The notes: generated by a model from the sequence alone, not told the origin. A stretch of DNA of 11,507 bases from JBQCEE01 sp051960575 (GCF_051960575.1 NZ_JBQCEE010000319.1:1-11507); one strand, 5' to 3'. Shown: positions 1-7,522, counted from the stretch's first letter. Made by a program: numbers and translations.

Positions 1-3000
1 CGCGAGCCGCGGGCGCGGGTCGTCGGCGCGTTCAAGGGCCTGGCCGCCTTCGACGTGGCCGACGCGCAGTACTTCGTCGGCCGCGAGCGGCTGACCGCCG
101 AGCTCGTCGGGCTGGTCGCCGACCACCGTGCCGTCGTCGTGGTCGGGGCGAGCGGCACGGGCAAGTCCTCGATCCTGCGGGCCGGGCTCATCGCCGCGCT
201 GCGGCGCGGTGCCCTGCCGGGCTCGGCCGCGTGGCGCACCGGCGTCACCACCCCGGCCGCCGAGCGCGGCGCGGTCGGCGGCGAGCACGACCTGCTCGTG
301 CTCGACCAGGCCGAGGAGCTGTTCACCGTGCTCACGCCGGGGGAGCGGCAGGCCGTCGTCGAGCGGCTCGAGCAGTACACCGCCGGGGGCGGCCGGCTGG
401 TGCTCGCGCTGCGCGGCGACTTCTACGGCCGCCTCGCCGAGCTGCAACCGCTCGCCGCCCACGCCCGCGCCGCCTCGGTGCTGGTGGGTCCGCTGCGCGA
501 CGACGAGGTGCGCCGGGTGGTCGTCGAGCCGGCCGAGCGGGTCGGCCTGACCGTCGAGCCGGACCTCGTCGAGACCGTGCTCGACGACGTCGCCGGCCAG
601 CCGGCGGCGTTGCCGATGCTGTCGACGGCGCTCGTGCGCACCTGGGAGAACCGCGCGGGCGACACGCTGACGCTGGCCGGCTACCGGCGCGGCGGCGGGG
701 TCGCCTCGGCGGTCGAGGCGACCGCCGAGGACGCCTACCTCTCCCTCGAGCCCGCGGCCCGCGTGGCCGTACGTCGGCTGCTGCTGCAACTCGCCGGCCG
801 GGAGGGTGACGGGTGGGTGCGGCGCCCGCTGCCCCTGCCGGACACCAGCGCCGATCCGGACACCGCGGCGGCGGTCGCGCACCTCGCCGCCGCACGGCTG
901 GTCACGGTCACCGGCACGCGCATCGAACTGACGCACGACGCGCTGCTGGTGCACTGGCCGCGGCTGCGCGGCTGGCTGGACGAACGGGTGCTGGCCGCCG
1001 ACCTGCTCGACCATCTCGGCGCCACCGTGCGGGCGTGGGCCGAGGCGGGGCGCCCGGACAGCGACCTCTACCGGGGCGCCCGCCTGCGCGGCGCGCTCGA
1101 CTGGCGCGACGAGCACCCGGACGACGTCACGCCGGTGGAGCGCGAGTTCCTGGCCGCGTCCGAGGCGGCGGCCGACGCGCAGCTCACCGCGGCCCGGGAG
1201 CAGGCGCGGCGCGAGGCACGCGGCAGGCGGCGGCTGCGGGCTGTTGCGATCGGGCTGGCGGCGATGGTCGTGCTCGCCGCCGTCGGCGTGGTCGTCGCCC
1301 TGCACGAGCGCGGTTCGGCCGACCGCGCCGCGGCGTCGGCCCGGGCGGCCGCGCTGGCCGCCGACAGCCGGCGGCTGGCCGCGCTGTCGTTCACCGCGCC
1401 GGACATCGCGACCTCGAGCCTGCTCGCCGTCGCCGCCTACCGGCTGCAGGACTCCGCCGACTCGCGCGGCGCCCTGCTCGCGGCCGTCGAGCGCAACTCG
1501 TCGGCGCTCTGGCGGTTCCAGGCGCCGCACCGCCTGCTGCGGGTGGCCGTGACGCCGGACGGCACGCGCCTCGCGGTCATGGACAACCGGCGGCAGGTGA
1601 CCGTCCTCGATCCGCGCACACGACGGGTCACGGCGACGCTCGCCGCCCGCGCCGACTACCTCGAGGGCATCACGGCCGACGGGCGCATGCTCGTGACGTT
1701 CGGTTCGACGCCCGACGAGCCGCTGAACGGGCGGCTCGCCCTCGTCGACGTCGCGTCCGGACGCCGCACGCGCGTCCTGACCGAGGACGGTGACCCGGCC
1801 ATCGAGCCCGCGTTCTCGTCCGACGCGCACTGGTTGGTGCATGTCACGGGCGGCCGGCGCACGATCGACGTCTTCGACGCGCACGACTGGTCGGCGCCCC
1901 CGCTGCGCCTCACCGCTCCCGCGCACACGGTGGCCGTGGCGGCCGGGCACGACAGCATGGCCGTGCTCGCCGCCGACGGCACCGTCGAGGTGCGCGGCCT
2001 GCCGTCGTTGCGAGTCGTCGCGCGGCTGCGCACCTTCCCCGAGCAGCAGGACGGCACCACCCTCGGCCTCGCGCCCGACGGGTCACGGGTGGCGGTGGTC
2101 GACGGCCGCGACCCGCGCCGCGTCGCGATCCTCCAGGTCACGGCGACCGGGCAGGCGGAGCCGGTGGCCCTGCCGACCCAGCTCGAGAGCGCCGACGACG
2201 TGCTCTTCGCGCCCGACGGCAGCGAACTGGCCGTGCTCACCGAGAGCGGGGCCGTGTCGGTCTACCGCACGGCCGACGGGTCGGCCGCCGAGACGCTCGC
2301 CGGTCATGCCGGTCCGGTGGTGGGCGGCGCCTGGAGCGGCACCACCGCGCCGACCGGCCTCTACACCGCGGGGCTGGACAGCGAGCTGGTGTCGTGGGGC
2401 GTGACGTCCACGCCGCGGCTCGCCTCGCGCGCGGGCGCGGACCTGCGGGCGCCCGACGTCGCCGAGACCTTCGGGCACTGGGTGGTCGGCCTGACGCCGC
2501 ACCAGGGCGGCGCGCTGCCCGAGTCGAAGGAGCAGCTGCTGCGGGCCGACCTCGACACCGGCCGGTGGACGACCTTCCCGCTCGGTCTGCGCGACGACGA
2601 GTACGTCAACCAGACGATGGCCAGCCGGGACGGCACCCGGGCGGTGCTGTCGATCCAGGACCCGCAGGGCCACAACCGCGTCGAGGTGTGGGACCTCGTG
2701 CACGGCCACAGGGTGGGCACGCTGCAGCTGCCCGCGGACGCGCCGGACCGCTTCGTCCTCGGGTTCAACGCCGCGATCAGTCCCGACGGCGGTACCGCCT
2801 ACGTGAACCTCGGCGCGACCCGGATCGGGGTCTTCGCGCTGCCCTCCGGTCGCTACCTGCGCAGCTTCACCGTCCACTTCGGCGGGCGGGACGGCGCCCG
2901 GGTGCTCGCGGTGCCCTGGCGCTTCGCGCCCGACGGCACCCTCCTGTTCGGCGGTTACGACACCGGGCCGCACGCGACGGGTGGCGACTTCGCGCTCGGG

Positions 3001-3585
3001 CCGGACGACGCGAGCCCGCCCGACCACCGCCTGGCCGTCGTCGACCCGGCGTCGGGCCGGGTGCTCGCGCAGACCGGGATGGGGGACGTCGGTGGGGAGA
3101 GCACGTCCGAGTGGTCGCCGGACGGGCGCCTGCTCGCCGTCGGCACGCTCGACGGCACGCTGACGCTCTACGACGCCCGCACGCTGCACGTGGTCACGGC
3201 CGGCGGCGCCGTCGAGTCGGGCTACCTGTTGGCGGCCCGGTTCGCACCCGACGGCCGCAGCATCGTCGCCTCTGGCACCGCGGGCACCGTCGACCTCTTC
3301 ACCGTGCCCGGGCTGCAGCGGCTCGCCCAGCCGATCTCGCTGGGGCCGAGCGGCAACGCCGGCGGCCTGTTCGCCTGGTACGCCTCGGACGGCGACCTCG
3401 TCGGCTTCGGCCCCGACCCGGCGCACCCGGACGCGCCCGTGCAGCGGTGGTTCGACCTGCACGTGCAGCCGGCCGAACTCGCCCGCACGGCCTGCCGACT
3501 GGCCGGTGGCGACATGACGCGGGCGCAGTGGCAGCGCTACGTCGGCGACCGCCCGTACCGGCCCGTCTGCAGCCCCGCGCACTGA
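1..3585 (+). CDS. nSTAND1-type NTPase with transmembrane helix and C-terminal WD40 propeller (5' partial)
   Basis: The reading frame is open from the first base, and the family's usual GLAAF...FVGRER entry motif begins before the first internal start (GTG at 55), so the gene starts upstream of the window. Visible in order, numbered from the first codon of the window: nSTAND1 entry motif (about 10-30); Walker A GASGTGKS (49-56, bases 145-168); Walker B LLVLDQAEE (about 98-106); the DFYGRL, ALPMLS and LTHDALLVHWPRL motifs of this NTPase family; an Arg-rich stretch followed by one hydrophobic helix (about 414-434, bases 1240-1302); then a propeller with recurrent xPDGxxLAV strands (WD40-like) to the end. 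It closes with the ACRLAGGDMTRAQWQRYV tail common in such proteins. STAND NTPases are ATP-driven signalling switches whose repeats sense a ligand. The topology (NTPase inside, propeller outside) is inferred. The missing N-terminus is often a BTAD/SARP, trypsin-like or kinase domain in this architecture; which one cannot be told here. The Walker A to Walker B distance (about 45 residues) is shorter than is usual. Confidence 0.93.
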   Translation, partial: REPRARVVGAFKGLAAFDVADAQYFVGRERLTAELVGLVADHRAVVVVGASGTGKSSILRAGLIAALRRGALPGSAAWRTGVTTPAAERGAVGGEHDLLVLDQAEELFTVLTPGERQAVVERLEQYTAGGGRLVLALRGDFYGRLAELQPLAAHARAASVLVGPLRDDEVRRVVVEPAERVGLTVEPDLVETVLDDVAGQPAALPMLSTALVRTWENRAGDTLTLAGYRRGGGVASAVEATAEDAYLSLEPAARVAVRRLLLQLAGREGDGWVRRPLPLPDTSADPDTAAAVAHLAAARLVTVTGTRIELTHDALLVHWPRLRGWLDERVLAADLLDHLGATVRAWAEAGRPDSDLYRGARLRGALDWRDEHPDDVTPVEREFLAASEAAADAQLTAAREQARREARGRRRLRAVAIGLAAMVVLAAVGVVVALHERGSADRAAASARAAALAADSRRLAALSFTAPDIATSSLLAVAAYRLQDSADSRGALLAAVERNSSALWRFQAPHRLLRVAVTPDGTRLAVMDNRRQVTVLDPRTRRVTATLAARADYLEGITADGRMLVTFGSTPDEPLNGRLALVDVASGRRTRVLTEDGDPAIEPAFSSDAHWLVHVTGGRRTIDVFDAHDWSAPPLRLTAPAHTVAVAAGHDSMAVLAADGTVEVRGLPSLRVVARLRTFPEQQDGTTLGLAPDGSRVAVVDGRDPRRVAILQVTATGQAEPVALPTQLESADDVLFAPDGSELAVLTESGAVSVYRTADGSAAETLAGHAGPVVGGAWSGTTAPTGLYTAGLDSELVSWGVTSTPRLASRAGADLRAPDVAETFGHWVVGLTPHQGGALPESKEQLLRADLDTGRWTTFPLGLRDDEYVNQTMASRDGTRAVLSIQDPQGHNRVEVWDLVHGHRVGTLQLPADAPDRFVLGFNAAISPDGGTAYVNLGATRIGVFALPSGRYLRSFTVHFGGRDGARVLAVPWRFAPDGTLLFGGYDTGPHATGGDFALGPDDASPPDHRLAVVDPASGRVLAQTGMGDVGGESTSEWSPDGRLLAVGTLDGTLTLYDARTLHVVTAGGAVESGYLLAARFAPDGRSIVASGTAGTVDLFTVPGLQRLAQPISLGPSGNAGGLFAWYASDGDLVGFGPDPAHPDAPVQRWFDLHVQPAELARTACRLAGGDMTRAQWQRYVGDRPYRPVCSPAH

Positions 3586-3593
3586 CGCGCGCC

Positions 3594-3638
3594 GCCCACT
3601 GCGCCCACTGCGCCCACTGCGCCCACTGCGCCCACTGT
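3594..3638. repeat. Five tandem copies of a 9-bp unit
   Basis: The unit GCCCACTGC is repeated head-to-tail at 3594, 3603, 3612, 3621 and 3630. The first four copies are identical and the last ends in T. The array starts 8 bases after the STAND gene stop and is non-coding on the evidence of the neighbouring genes. It may be a variable-number tandem repeat. No function can be assigned. Confidence 0.95.
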
Positions 3639-3641
3639 GGG

Positions 3642-3663
3642 GCGCTGCAACCGCGCTGCAACC
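3642..3663 (+). promoter_or_regulatory. Tandem 11-bp direct repeat, possible activator site
   Basis: Two exact, directly abutting copies of GCGCTGCAACC occupy 3642-3652 and 3653-3663. An 11-bp period is one helical turn and is the spacing at which SARP/AfsR-type activators bind direct repeats just upstream of a -10 box. A weak -10-like hexamer GAACCT lies at 3673-3678, 9 bases downstream. The repeats are seen directly; the regulator and the promoter are inference. It sits upstream of the secreted propeller gene at 3725. Confidence 0.4.
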
Positions 3664-3684
3664 GGCACGGCCGAACCTCCGTGG

Positions 3685-3704
3685 CGTCCGGACACCGCCG
3701 GACG
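3685..3704. promoter_or_regulatory. Inverted repeat in the leader of the first secreted propeller gene
   Basis: A perfect 7-bp inverted repeat (CGTCCGG, then 6 bases, then CCGGACG) lies 20 bases before the ATG at 3725 and just ahead of its ribosome binding site (GGGGAGG, 3712-3718). It could be an operator, a leader hairpin or part of a weak terminator for the STAND gene. There is no T-tract after it, so a classical intrinsic terminator is unlikely. Confidence 0.35.
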
Positions 3705-3724
3705 ACGCCCTGGGGAGGTCCCAC

Positions 3725-4750
3725 ATGCTCGGCAACCCTCGCCGTCTCGCGTCGCTCTCCGCTGCCGGCCTGGCACTCGGTGTCGGCCTGGTGGCGCCGC
3801 CCGCCAGGGCCGACGTCACCGCCACCGTCGCCCTGCCCGCAGCCGGGTGCTGCGTGACGCAGACCGTCGCGGTCGGGCAGTGGGTCGTCGCGCTCGCCGA
3901 TCCGCCGCAGGCACCGGACGGCGAGCAGGCCACGCTCGTCCGCATCGATCCCGCGACCGGCGCGGTCACCGGCTCGCTGACCCTGCCGAACGGCATGCCG
4001 ACCGGCAACTCGTTCGACGTGCAGACGCTCACCGTCGCGGGCGGCGCGCTGTGGGTGCCGGCCTTCTTCGAGGATCAAGTGCTGCGCGTCGACCCCGCCA
4101 CGATGACCGTCACCGCCCGGGTCGCCACCGGCCGTTCGCCCGGCAGCCTGGTGAGCGACGGCAGGTCGGTGTGGGGGGCGCTGCAGAACGAGCAGGCCGT
4201 CGTGCGCATCGACCCGGCGCGGAACGCCGTCGTCCAGACCGTCCGGGTCGGGTCGAAGGACGTCACCGACCGGCCGTACCAGGTGGCGTGGGACGGCAGC
4301 CAGGTGCTCGTGTCCATGCCGACGAGCGGACGGGTGGCCCGCATCGACCCGGCGACGGCCAGGGTGCGCTACGACGCCGTCGGCACCGCCGCCGCGGCGT
4401 GCGCACGCATCCTGCCCGCGGCCGGCGGCTACTGGCTCGACGACACCGAGTGCGGCATCGACTACTACCGCTGGGACGCGCACCGGCAACGGATCACCGT
4501 CACGCTCGACCCGACGCCGCACTTCGACTGGGGCGCCGCCGTCGTGGGCGGCCGGCTCTACACCGGCGAGTTCCACTGCGACGACGGCGGCTGCGAGCAG
4601 GGCTGGCTGGTCGAACGCGACGGCGTCACCGGCGCCGTCATCGCCTCGCAGGACATCGGGGCCGAGGACTACCTGCCGAGCTTCGCCGCCGGCGGCTTCT
4701 GGGTCGCCGACTGGGACGCCGGCCTGCTGCGCCGCGTCGCGGCCTTCTGA
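3725..4750 (+). CDS. Secreted YncE/NHL-like beta-propeller protein
   Basis: 341 residues. The ATG at 3725 has a strong ribosome binding site (GGGGAGG, 6-base spacer), which together with the signal peptide fixes the start. The N-terminus has Arg-Arg, a hydrophobic core and an APPARA motif, with likely Sec signal peptidase cleavage after residue 29. The mature protein is built of repeated strands of the type VRIDPATGAV, LRVDPATMTV, VRIDPARNAV and ARIDPATARV, alternating with LWVPAFF or SVWGAL-type strands. This is the pattern of YncE/YVTN and NHL/SMP-30-like propellers. Seven Cys residues (a CC pair near residue 40, then singles including HCDDGGC) suggest extracytoplasmic disulfides. No catalytic site is recognisable, and no lipobox is seen. 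The next gene begins 29 bases later and encodes a similar protein, so the two probably form an operon of paralogues. The molecular function is unknown; a binding or scaffold role outside the cell is the most that can be inferred. Confidence 0.85.
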   Translation: MLGNPRRLASLSAAGLALGVGLVAPPARADVTATVALPAAGCCVTQTVAVGQWVVALADPPQAPDGEQATLVRIDPATGAVTGSLTLPNGMPTGNSFDVQTLTVAGGALWVPAFFEDQVLRVDPATMTVTARVATGRSPGSLVSDGRSVWGALQNEQAVVRIDPARNAVVQTVRVGSKDVTDRPYQVAWDGSQVLVSMPTSGRVARIDPATARVRYDAVGTAAAACARILPAAGGYWLDDTECGIDYYRWDAHRQRITVTLDPTPHFDWGAAVVGGRLYTGEFHCDDGGCEQGWLVERDGVTGAVIASQDIGAEDYLPSFAAGGFWVADWDAGLLRRVAAF

Positions 4751-4779
4751 CCGGCCCACACCGACACGAGGAGCACGAG

Positions 4780-5766
4780 ATGTTCACCGCACGCCTCACC
4801 GCCGCGATCGCGGCGACCACCGTCGCGGCCGGGCTGCTGCTCGGCGGCACCGTCGACGCCACCGCCCGGCCCGGGCCGGTGGTCGCCACCTACAAGCCCG
4901 CACCCGGGTACTACGCGCTGGCCGTCGGGCCCGACGCCGTCTGGGCGCTGGACGCCGACGAGTACCACGACGGCGTCCTCTACCGGCTCGATCCCCGCTC
5001 GCACGCGATGAAGCTGGTGACCACGCTGCCGTTCCCGGCCGGCGGGCTGGTCGTCGCCGACGGCAGCCTGTGGGTCAGCGACTACTTCGGCGACGCTGTC
5101 TGGCGGCTCGCGCCGAGCGGTCGGGTGCAGGACGAGATCGCGGTGGGGCTGCAACCGCAGTGGCTGCACGCCGCGTTCGGGTCGATCTGGGTCTCGAACC
5201 ACCACGGCGCCTCGGTGAGCCGCATCGACGCCGCCACCGACACCGTGGTCGCCACCGTGCCGGCGGGCGCCGCGGGCGTGTTCCGCAACGGCCCGCAGGC
5301 GATCACCGACGACGGCACGCGGGTGTACGTCGGCAGCTCGAACCAGCAGGCGCTGGAGGCGATCGACCCGGCGGACGACATCGTGACGACCCCCGCGTCC
5401 GTCGACGACGGGTTCTGCGGCCCGATCGAGGCCGCCGGCGGCGCGGTCTGGAGCGTCGACAACTGCTCGAGCACGCTCTACCGCCTCTCGCCCGACGGGG
5501 CGGTGCTCGACACCTTCGGCTCGACCGGCGCGCCGGTGAGCCTGGCCGTCCAGGGCGCGACCGTCTGGGTCGGCGACGACACGGTGTATGACCAGGGCAG
5601 CGGCGCGGGTTCGTCGGCGGTGCTCGAGCAGCGCGACGCCGCGACGGGGGACCTGCTGCGCAGCGTGCCGATCGGTGGGGACGCCGGTGCCCTCGCGGTC
5701 GGCTTCGGTGACCTCTGGGTCTACGACGGTGTCGCGAACACCGTCCGGCGCGTCCACGTCGGCTGA
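4780..5766 (+). CDS. Secreted beta-propeller protein, paralogue-like neighbour of the preceding gene
   Basis: 328 residues from the ATG at 4780, which has a GAGGAG ribosome binding site (4768-4773) 6 bases upstream. The frame is open further upstream, but that stretch lies under the previous gene and is not coding. The first 29 residues form a signal peptide (Arg at 5, a hydrophobic Ala/Leu core, VDATA before the cleavage region at 27-29). Blade-like repeats follow: LWVSDYFGDAVWRL, IWVSNHHGASVSRID, VYVGSSN, VWSVDNCSSTLYRL, VWVGDD and LWVYDGVANTVRRV. These resemble the streptogramin-lyase/NHL propeller fold, but the catalytic His/Glu arrangement of virginiamycin B lyase is not evident, so I do not call it a lyase. 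Two Cys residues (FCGPIE and DNCSS) could form a disulfide. It shares overall plan, size and export with the gene ending at 4750, consistent with an old duplication. Function unknown. Confidence 0.85.
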   Translation: MFTARLTAAIAATTVAAGLLLGGTVDATARPGPVVATYKPAPGYYALAVGPDAVWALDADEYHDGVLYRLDPRSHAMKLVTTLPFPAGGLVVADGSLWVSDYFGDAVWRLAPSGRVQDEIAVGLQPQWLHAAFGSIWVSNHHGASVSRIDAATDTVVATVPAGAAGVFRNGPQAITDDGTRVYVGSSNQQALEAIDPADDIVTTPASVDDGFCGPIEAAGGAVWSVDNCSSTLYRLSPDGAVLDTFGSTGAPVSLAVQGATVWVGDDTVYDQGSGAGSSAVLEQRDAATGDLLRSVPIGGDAGALAVGFGDLWVYDGVANTVRRVHVG

Positions 5767-5785
5767 CCCGTGCTCGCGTTTGCTC

Positions 5786-5811
5786 GGACGTCCAAGTAAA
5801 TTGTGGGACGT
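5786..5811 (+). promoter_or_regulatory. Probable promoter/operator of the acyl-CoA mutase gene
   Basis: This short intergenic patch (gap 5767-5854) is clearly richer in A/T than its surroundings. It contains the palindrome GGACGTCC (5786-5793), a second GGACGT at 5806-5811 exactly 20 bases further on, and between them TAAATT (5797-5802), which fits the actinobacterial -10 consensus TANNNT. No good -35 is seen at the usual distance. The arrangement of repeat, -10 and repeat suggests regulator control of the mutase. The factor is not identifiable from sequence. Confidence 0.5.
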
Positions 5812-5854
5812 AGTCGCAATGCCATCGTCACCGCCACTCCCTAAGGTCGCCGTC

Positions 5855-7522
5855 ATGGACGAACAGGACATCGCCGCAGGTCGCCAGCGCTGGCAGGAGC
5901 GCTACGACAAGGCCCGTAAGGCCGAGCGCGACTACACGACGCTCTCGGGCCTCGAGGTCGAGCCGGTCTACGGCCCGACCGGCCCGGACGAGCGCATGGA
6001 GCGCATCGGCTGGCCGGGCGAGTTCCCGTTCACCCGCGGCATCCACCCGACGGGCTACCGCGGCAAGCCCTGGACGATCCGGCAGTTCGCGGGCTTCGGC
6101 AACGCCAAGCAGACCAACGAGCGCTACAAGATGATCCTCGCCGAGGGCGGCGGCGGGCTGTCCGTCGCCTTCGACATGCCGACGCTCATGGGCCGCGACT
6201 CGGACGACCCGCGCAGCCTCGGCGAGGTCGGGCACTGCGGTGTCGCGATCGACTCGGCGGCCGACATGGACGTCCTGTTCGACGGCATCGACCTGGCCGG
6301 CACCACGACGTCCATGACGATCAGCGGCCCCGCCGTGCCCGTCTTCTGCATGTACGTCGTGGCGGCCGAGCGCCAGGGTGCCGACATCTCGACGCTGAAC
6401 GGCACGCTGCAGACCGACATCTTCAAGGAGTACATCGCCCAGAAGGAGTGGGTGTATCCGCCCGAGCCGCACCTCAAGCTCATCGGCGACCTCATGGAGT
6501 ACGTCGACGCGAACATCCCGGCCTACAAGCCGTTGTCGGTGTCGGGTTACCACATCCGTGAAGCCGGGGCGACGGCCGCGCAGGAACTCGCCTTCACCCT
6601 CGCCGACGGCTTCGGCTACGTCGAGCTCGGCCTCTCGCGCGGGCTCGACGTCGACCGCTTCGCGCCCGGCCTGTCGTTCTTCTTCGACGCGCACATCGAC
6701 TTCTTCGAAGAGATCGCCAAGCTGCGCGCGGCACGGCGCATCTGGGCGCGCTGGCTGCGCGACGTCTACGGCGCGAAGACCGAGAAGGCGCAGTGGCTGC
6801 GCTTCCACACCCAGACCGCCGGCGTCTCGCTCACCGCGCAGCAGCCGGAGAACAACATCGTGCGCACGGCCGTCGAGGCCATGGCCGCGGTGCTGGCCGG
6901 CACGAACTCGCTGCACACCAACGCCCTGGACGAGGTGCTGGCGCTGCCGTCGGCGAAGGCAGCGCAGATCGCGCTGCGCACCCAGCAGGTGATCGCCGAG
7001 GAGACGGGCGTGCTGAACGTCGCCGACCCGCTCGGCGGCTCGTGGTACGTCGAGGCGCTCACCGACCGGCTCGAGGCCGAGGCCGAGGCGATCTTCGCCC
7101 GCATCAAGGAGCTCGGCGGCGACGGCACGATGACGTCCGGCCTGCTGCGCGGCATCGAGGAGGGCTGGTTCATCGGCGAGATCGCCGACTCGGCCTTCGC
7201 CTACCAGGTGGCGCTCGAGAAGGGCGACAAGCGGGTCGTCGGCGTCAACACGCTCACGGGTGACATCGGCGAGCCGCTCGAGATCCTGCGTGTCTCGCAC
7301 GAGGTCGAGCTCGAGCAGAAGGCGCTCGTGGCCAAGCGGCGCGCCGAGCGCGACCAGGCGAAGGTCGACGAGGCGCTCGCCCGCATGGTGAAGGCCGCCG
7401 AGCAGGACGAGAACACCGTGCCGCCGATGCTCGACGCCGTGCGCGCCGAGGCCACGCTCGGCGAGATCTGCAACGCGCTGCGTCCGCTCTACGGCGTCTA
7501 CCGCGAGCCGGTGCGCTTCTGA
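5855..7522 (+). CDS. B12-dependent acyl-CoA mutase large subunit, isobutyryl-CoA mutase (IcmA)-like
   Basis: 555 residues. Members of the methylmalonyl-CoA mutase superfamily rearrange the carbon skeleton of acyl-CoA esters by adenosylcobalamin radical chemistry in the cytosol. The TIM-barrel catalytic domain is visible from TIRQFAGFGNA (about 74-84) through GLSVAFDMPT, GTLQTDIFKEY, SVSGYHIREAGA (cobalamin-facing His233) to NNIVRTAVEAMAAV, SLHTNALDE and DPLGGSWYVE. It ends near 555 without the C-terminal B12-binding DxHxxG domain, so a separate small subunit is required, as for IcmA/IcmB; none is in the window. With a constant offset of 11 from the Propionibacterium mutase, Tyr89 is Phe78 and Arg207 is Gln196 here, the pair reported for isobutyryl-CoA mutase. 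The start at 5855 matches the family N-terminus and has AAGG (5843-5846) 8 bases upstream. An in-frame ATG at 5819 would add 12 residues and is less likely. The gene stands alone, with its own promoter region. Confidence 0.92.
   Translation: MDEQDIAAGRQRWQERYDKARKAERDYTTLSGLEVEPVYGPTGPDERMERIGWPGEFPFTRGIHPTGYRGKPWTIRQFAGFGNAKQTNERYKMILAEGGGGLSVAFDMPTLMGRDSDDPRSLGEVGHCGVAIDSAADMDVLFDGIDLAGTTTSMTISGPAVPVFCMYVVAAERQGADISTLNGTLQTDIFKEYIAQKEWVYPPEPHLKLIGDLMEYVDANIPAYKPLSVSGYHIREAGATAAQELAFTLADGFGYVELGLSRGLDVDRFAPGLSFFFDAHIDFFEEIAKLRAARRIWARWLRDVYGAKTEKAQWLRFHTQTAGVSLTAQQPENNIVRTAVEAMAAVLAGTNSLHTNALDEVLALPSAKAAQIALRTQQVIAEETGVLNVADPLGGSWYVEALTDRLEAEAEAIFARIKELGGDGTMTSGLLRGIEEGWFIGEIADSAFAYQVALEKGDKRVVGVNTLTGDIGEPLEILRVSHEVELEQKALVAKRRAERDQAKVDEALARMVKAAEQDENTVPPMLDAVRAEATLGEICNALRPLYGVYREPVRF

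Noticed and set aside
3594..3663. CRISPR array or attachment site in the repeat-rich gap
   Set aside because: The units are 9 and 11 bases with no spacers between them, and no cas, integrase or tRNA sequence is nearby.
2083..4032. Long open frame on the - strand (649 codons) opposite the STAND gene
   Set aside because: It is Arg/Gly/Val-rich, matches no family, crosses the repeat-containing intergenic region, and arises because the GC-rich codon pattern of the + gene leaves few stops on the other strand.
3637..4779. N-terminal extension of the second propeller gene into the preceding gene
   Set aside because: The extension is an Arg-rich out-of-frame reading of the first propeller; the start at 4780 has a good ribosome binding site and a signal peptide.
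4780..5766. Virginiamycin B (streptogramin) lyase, suggested by the propeller strands
   Set aside because: Blade repeats are similar, but the protein is exported and the characteristic catalytic His/Glu motifs are not apparent.
5588..5854. Upstream starts for the acyl-CoA mutase, including 5588 and the ATG at 5819
   Set aside because: The extension from 5588 overlaps the previous gene and contains non-family sequence. The 5819 start adds a Pro-rich segment not expected at the family N-terminus, and the -10-like box and repeats just upstream fit a start at 5855.
5855..7522. Methylmalonyl-CoA mutase as the specific enzyme name
   Set aside because: The Tyr and Arg residues that bind the methylmalonate carboxylate are Phe and Gln here, so only the superfamily, with isobutyryl-CoA mutase-like specificity, is supported.
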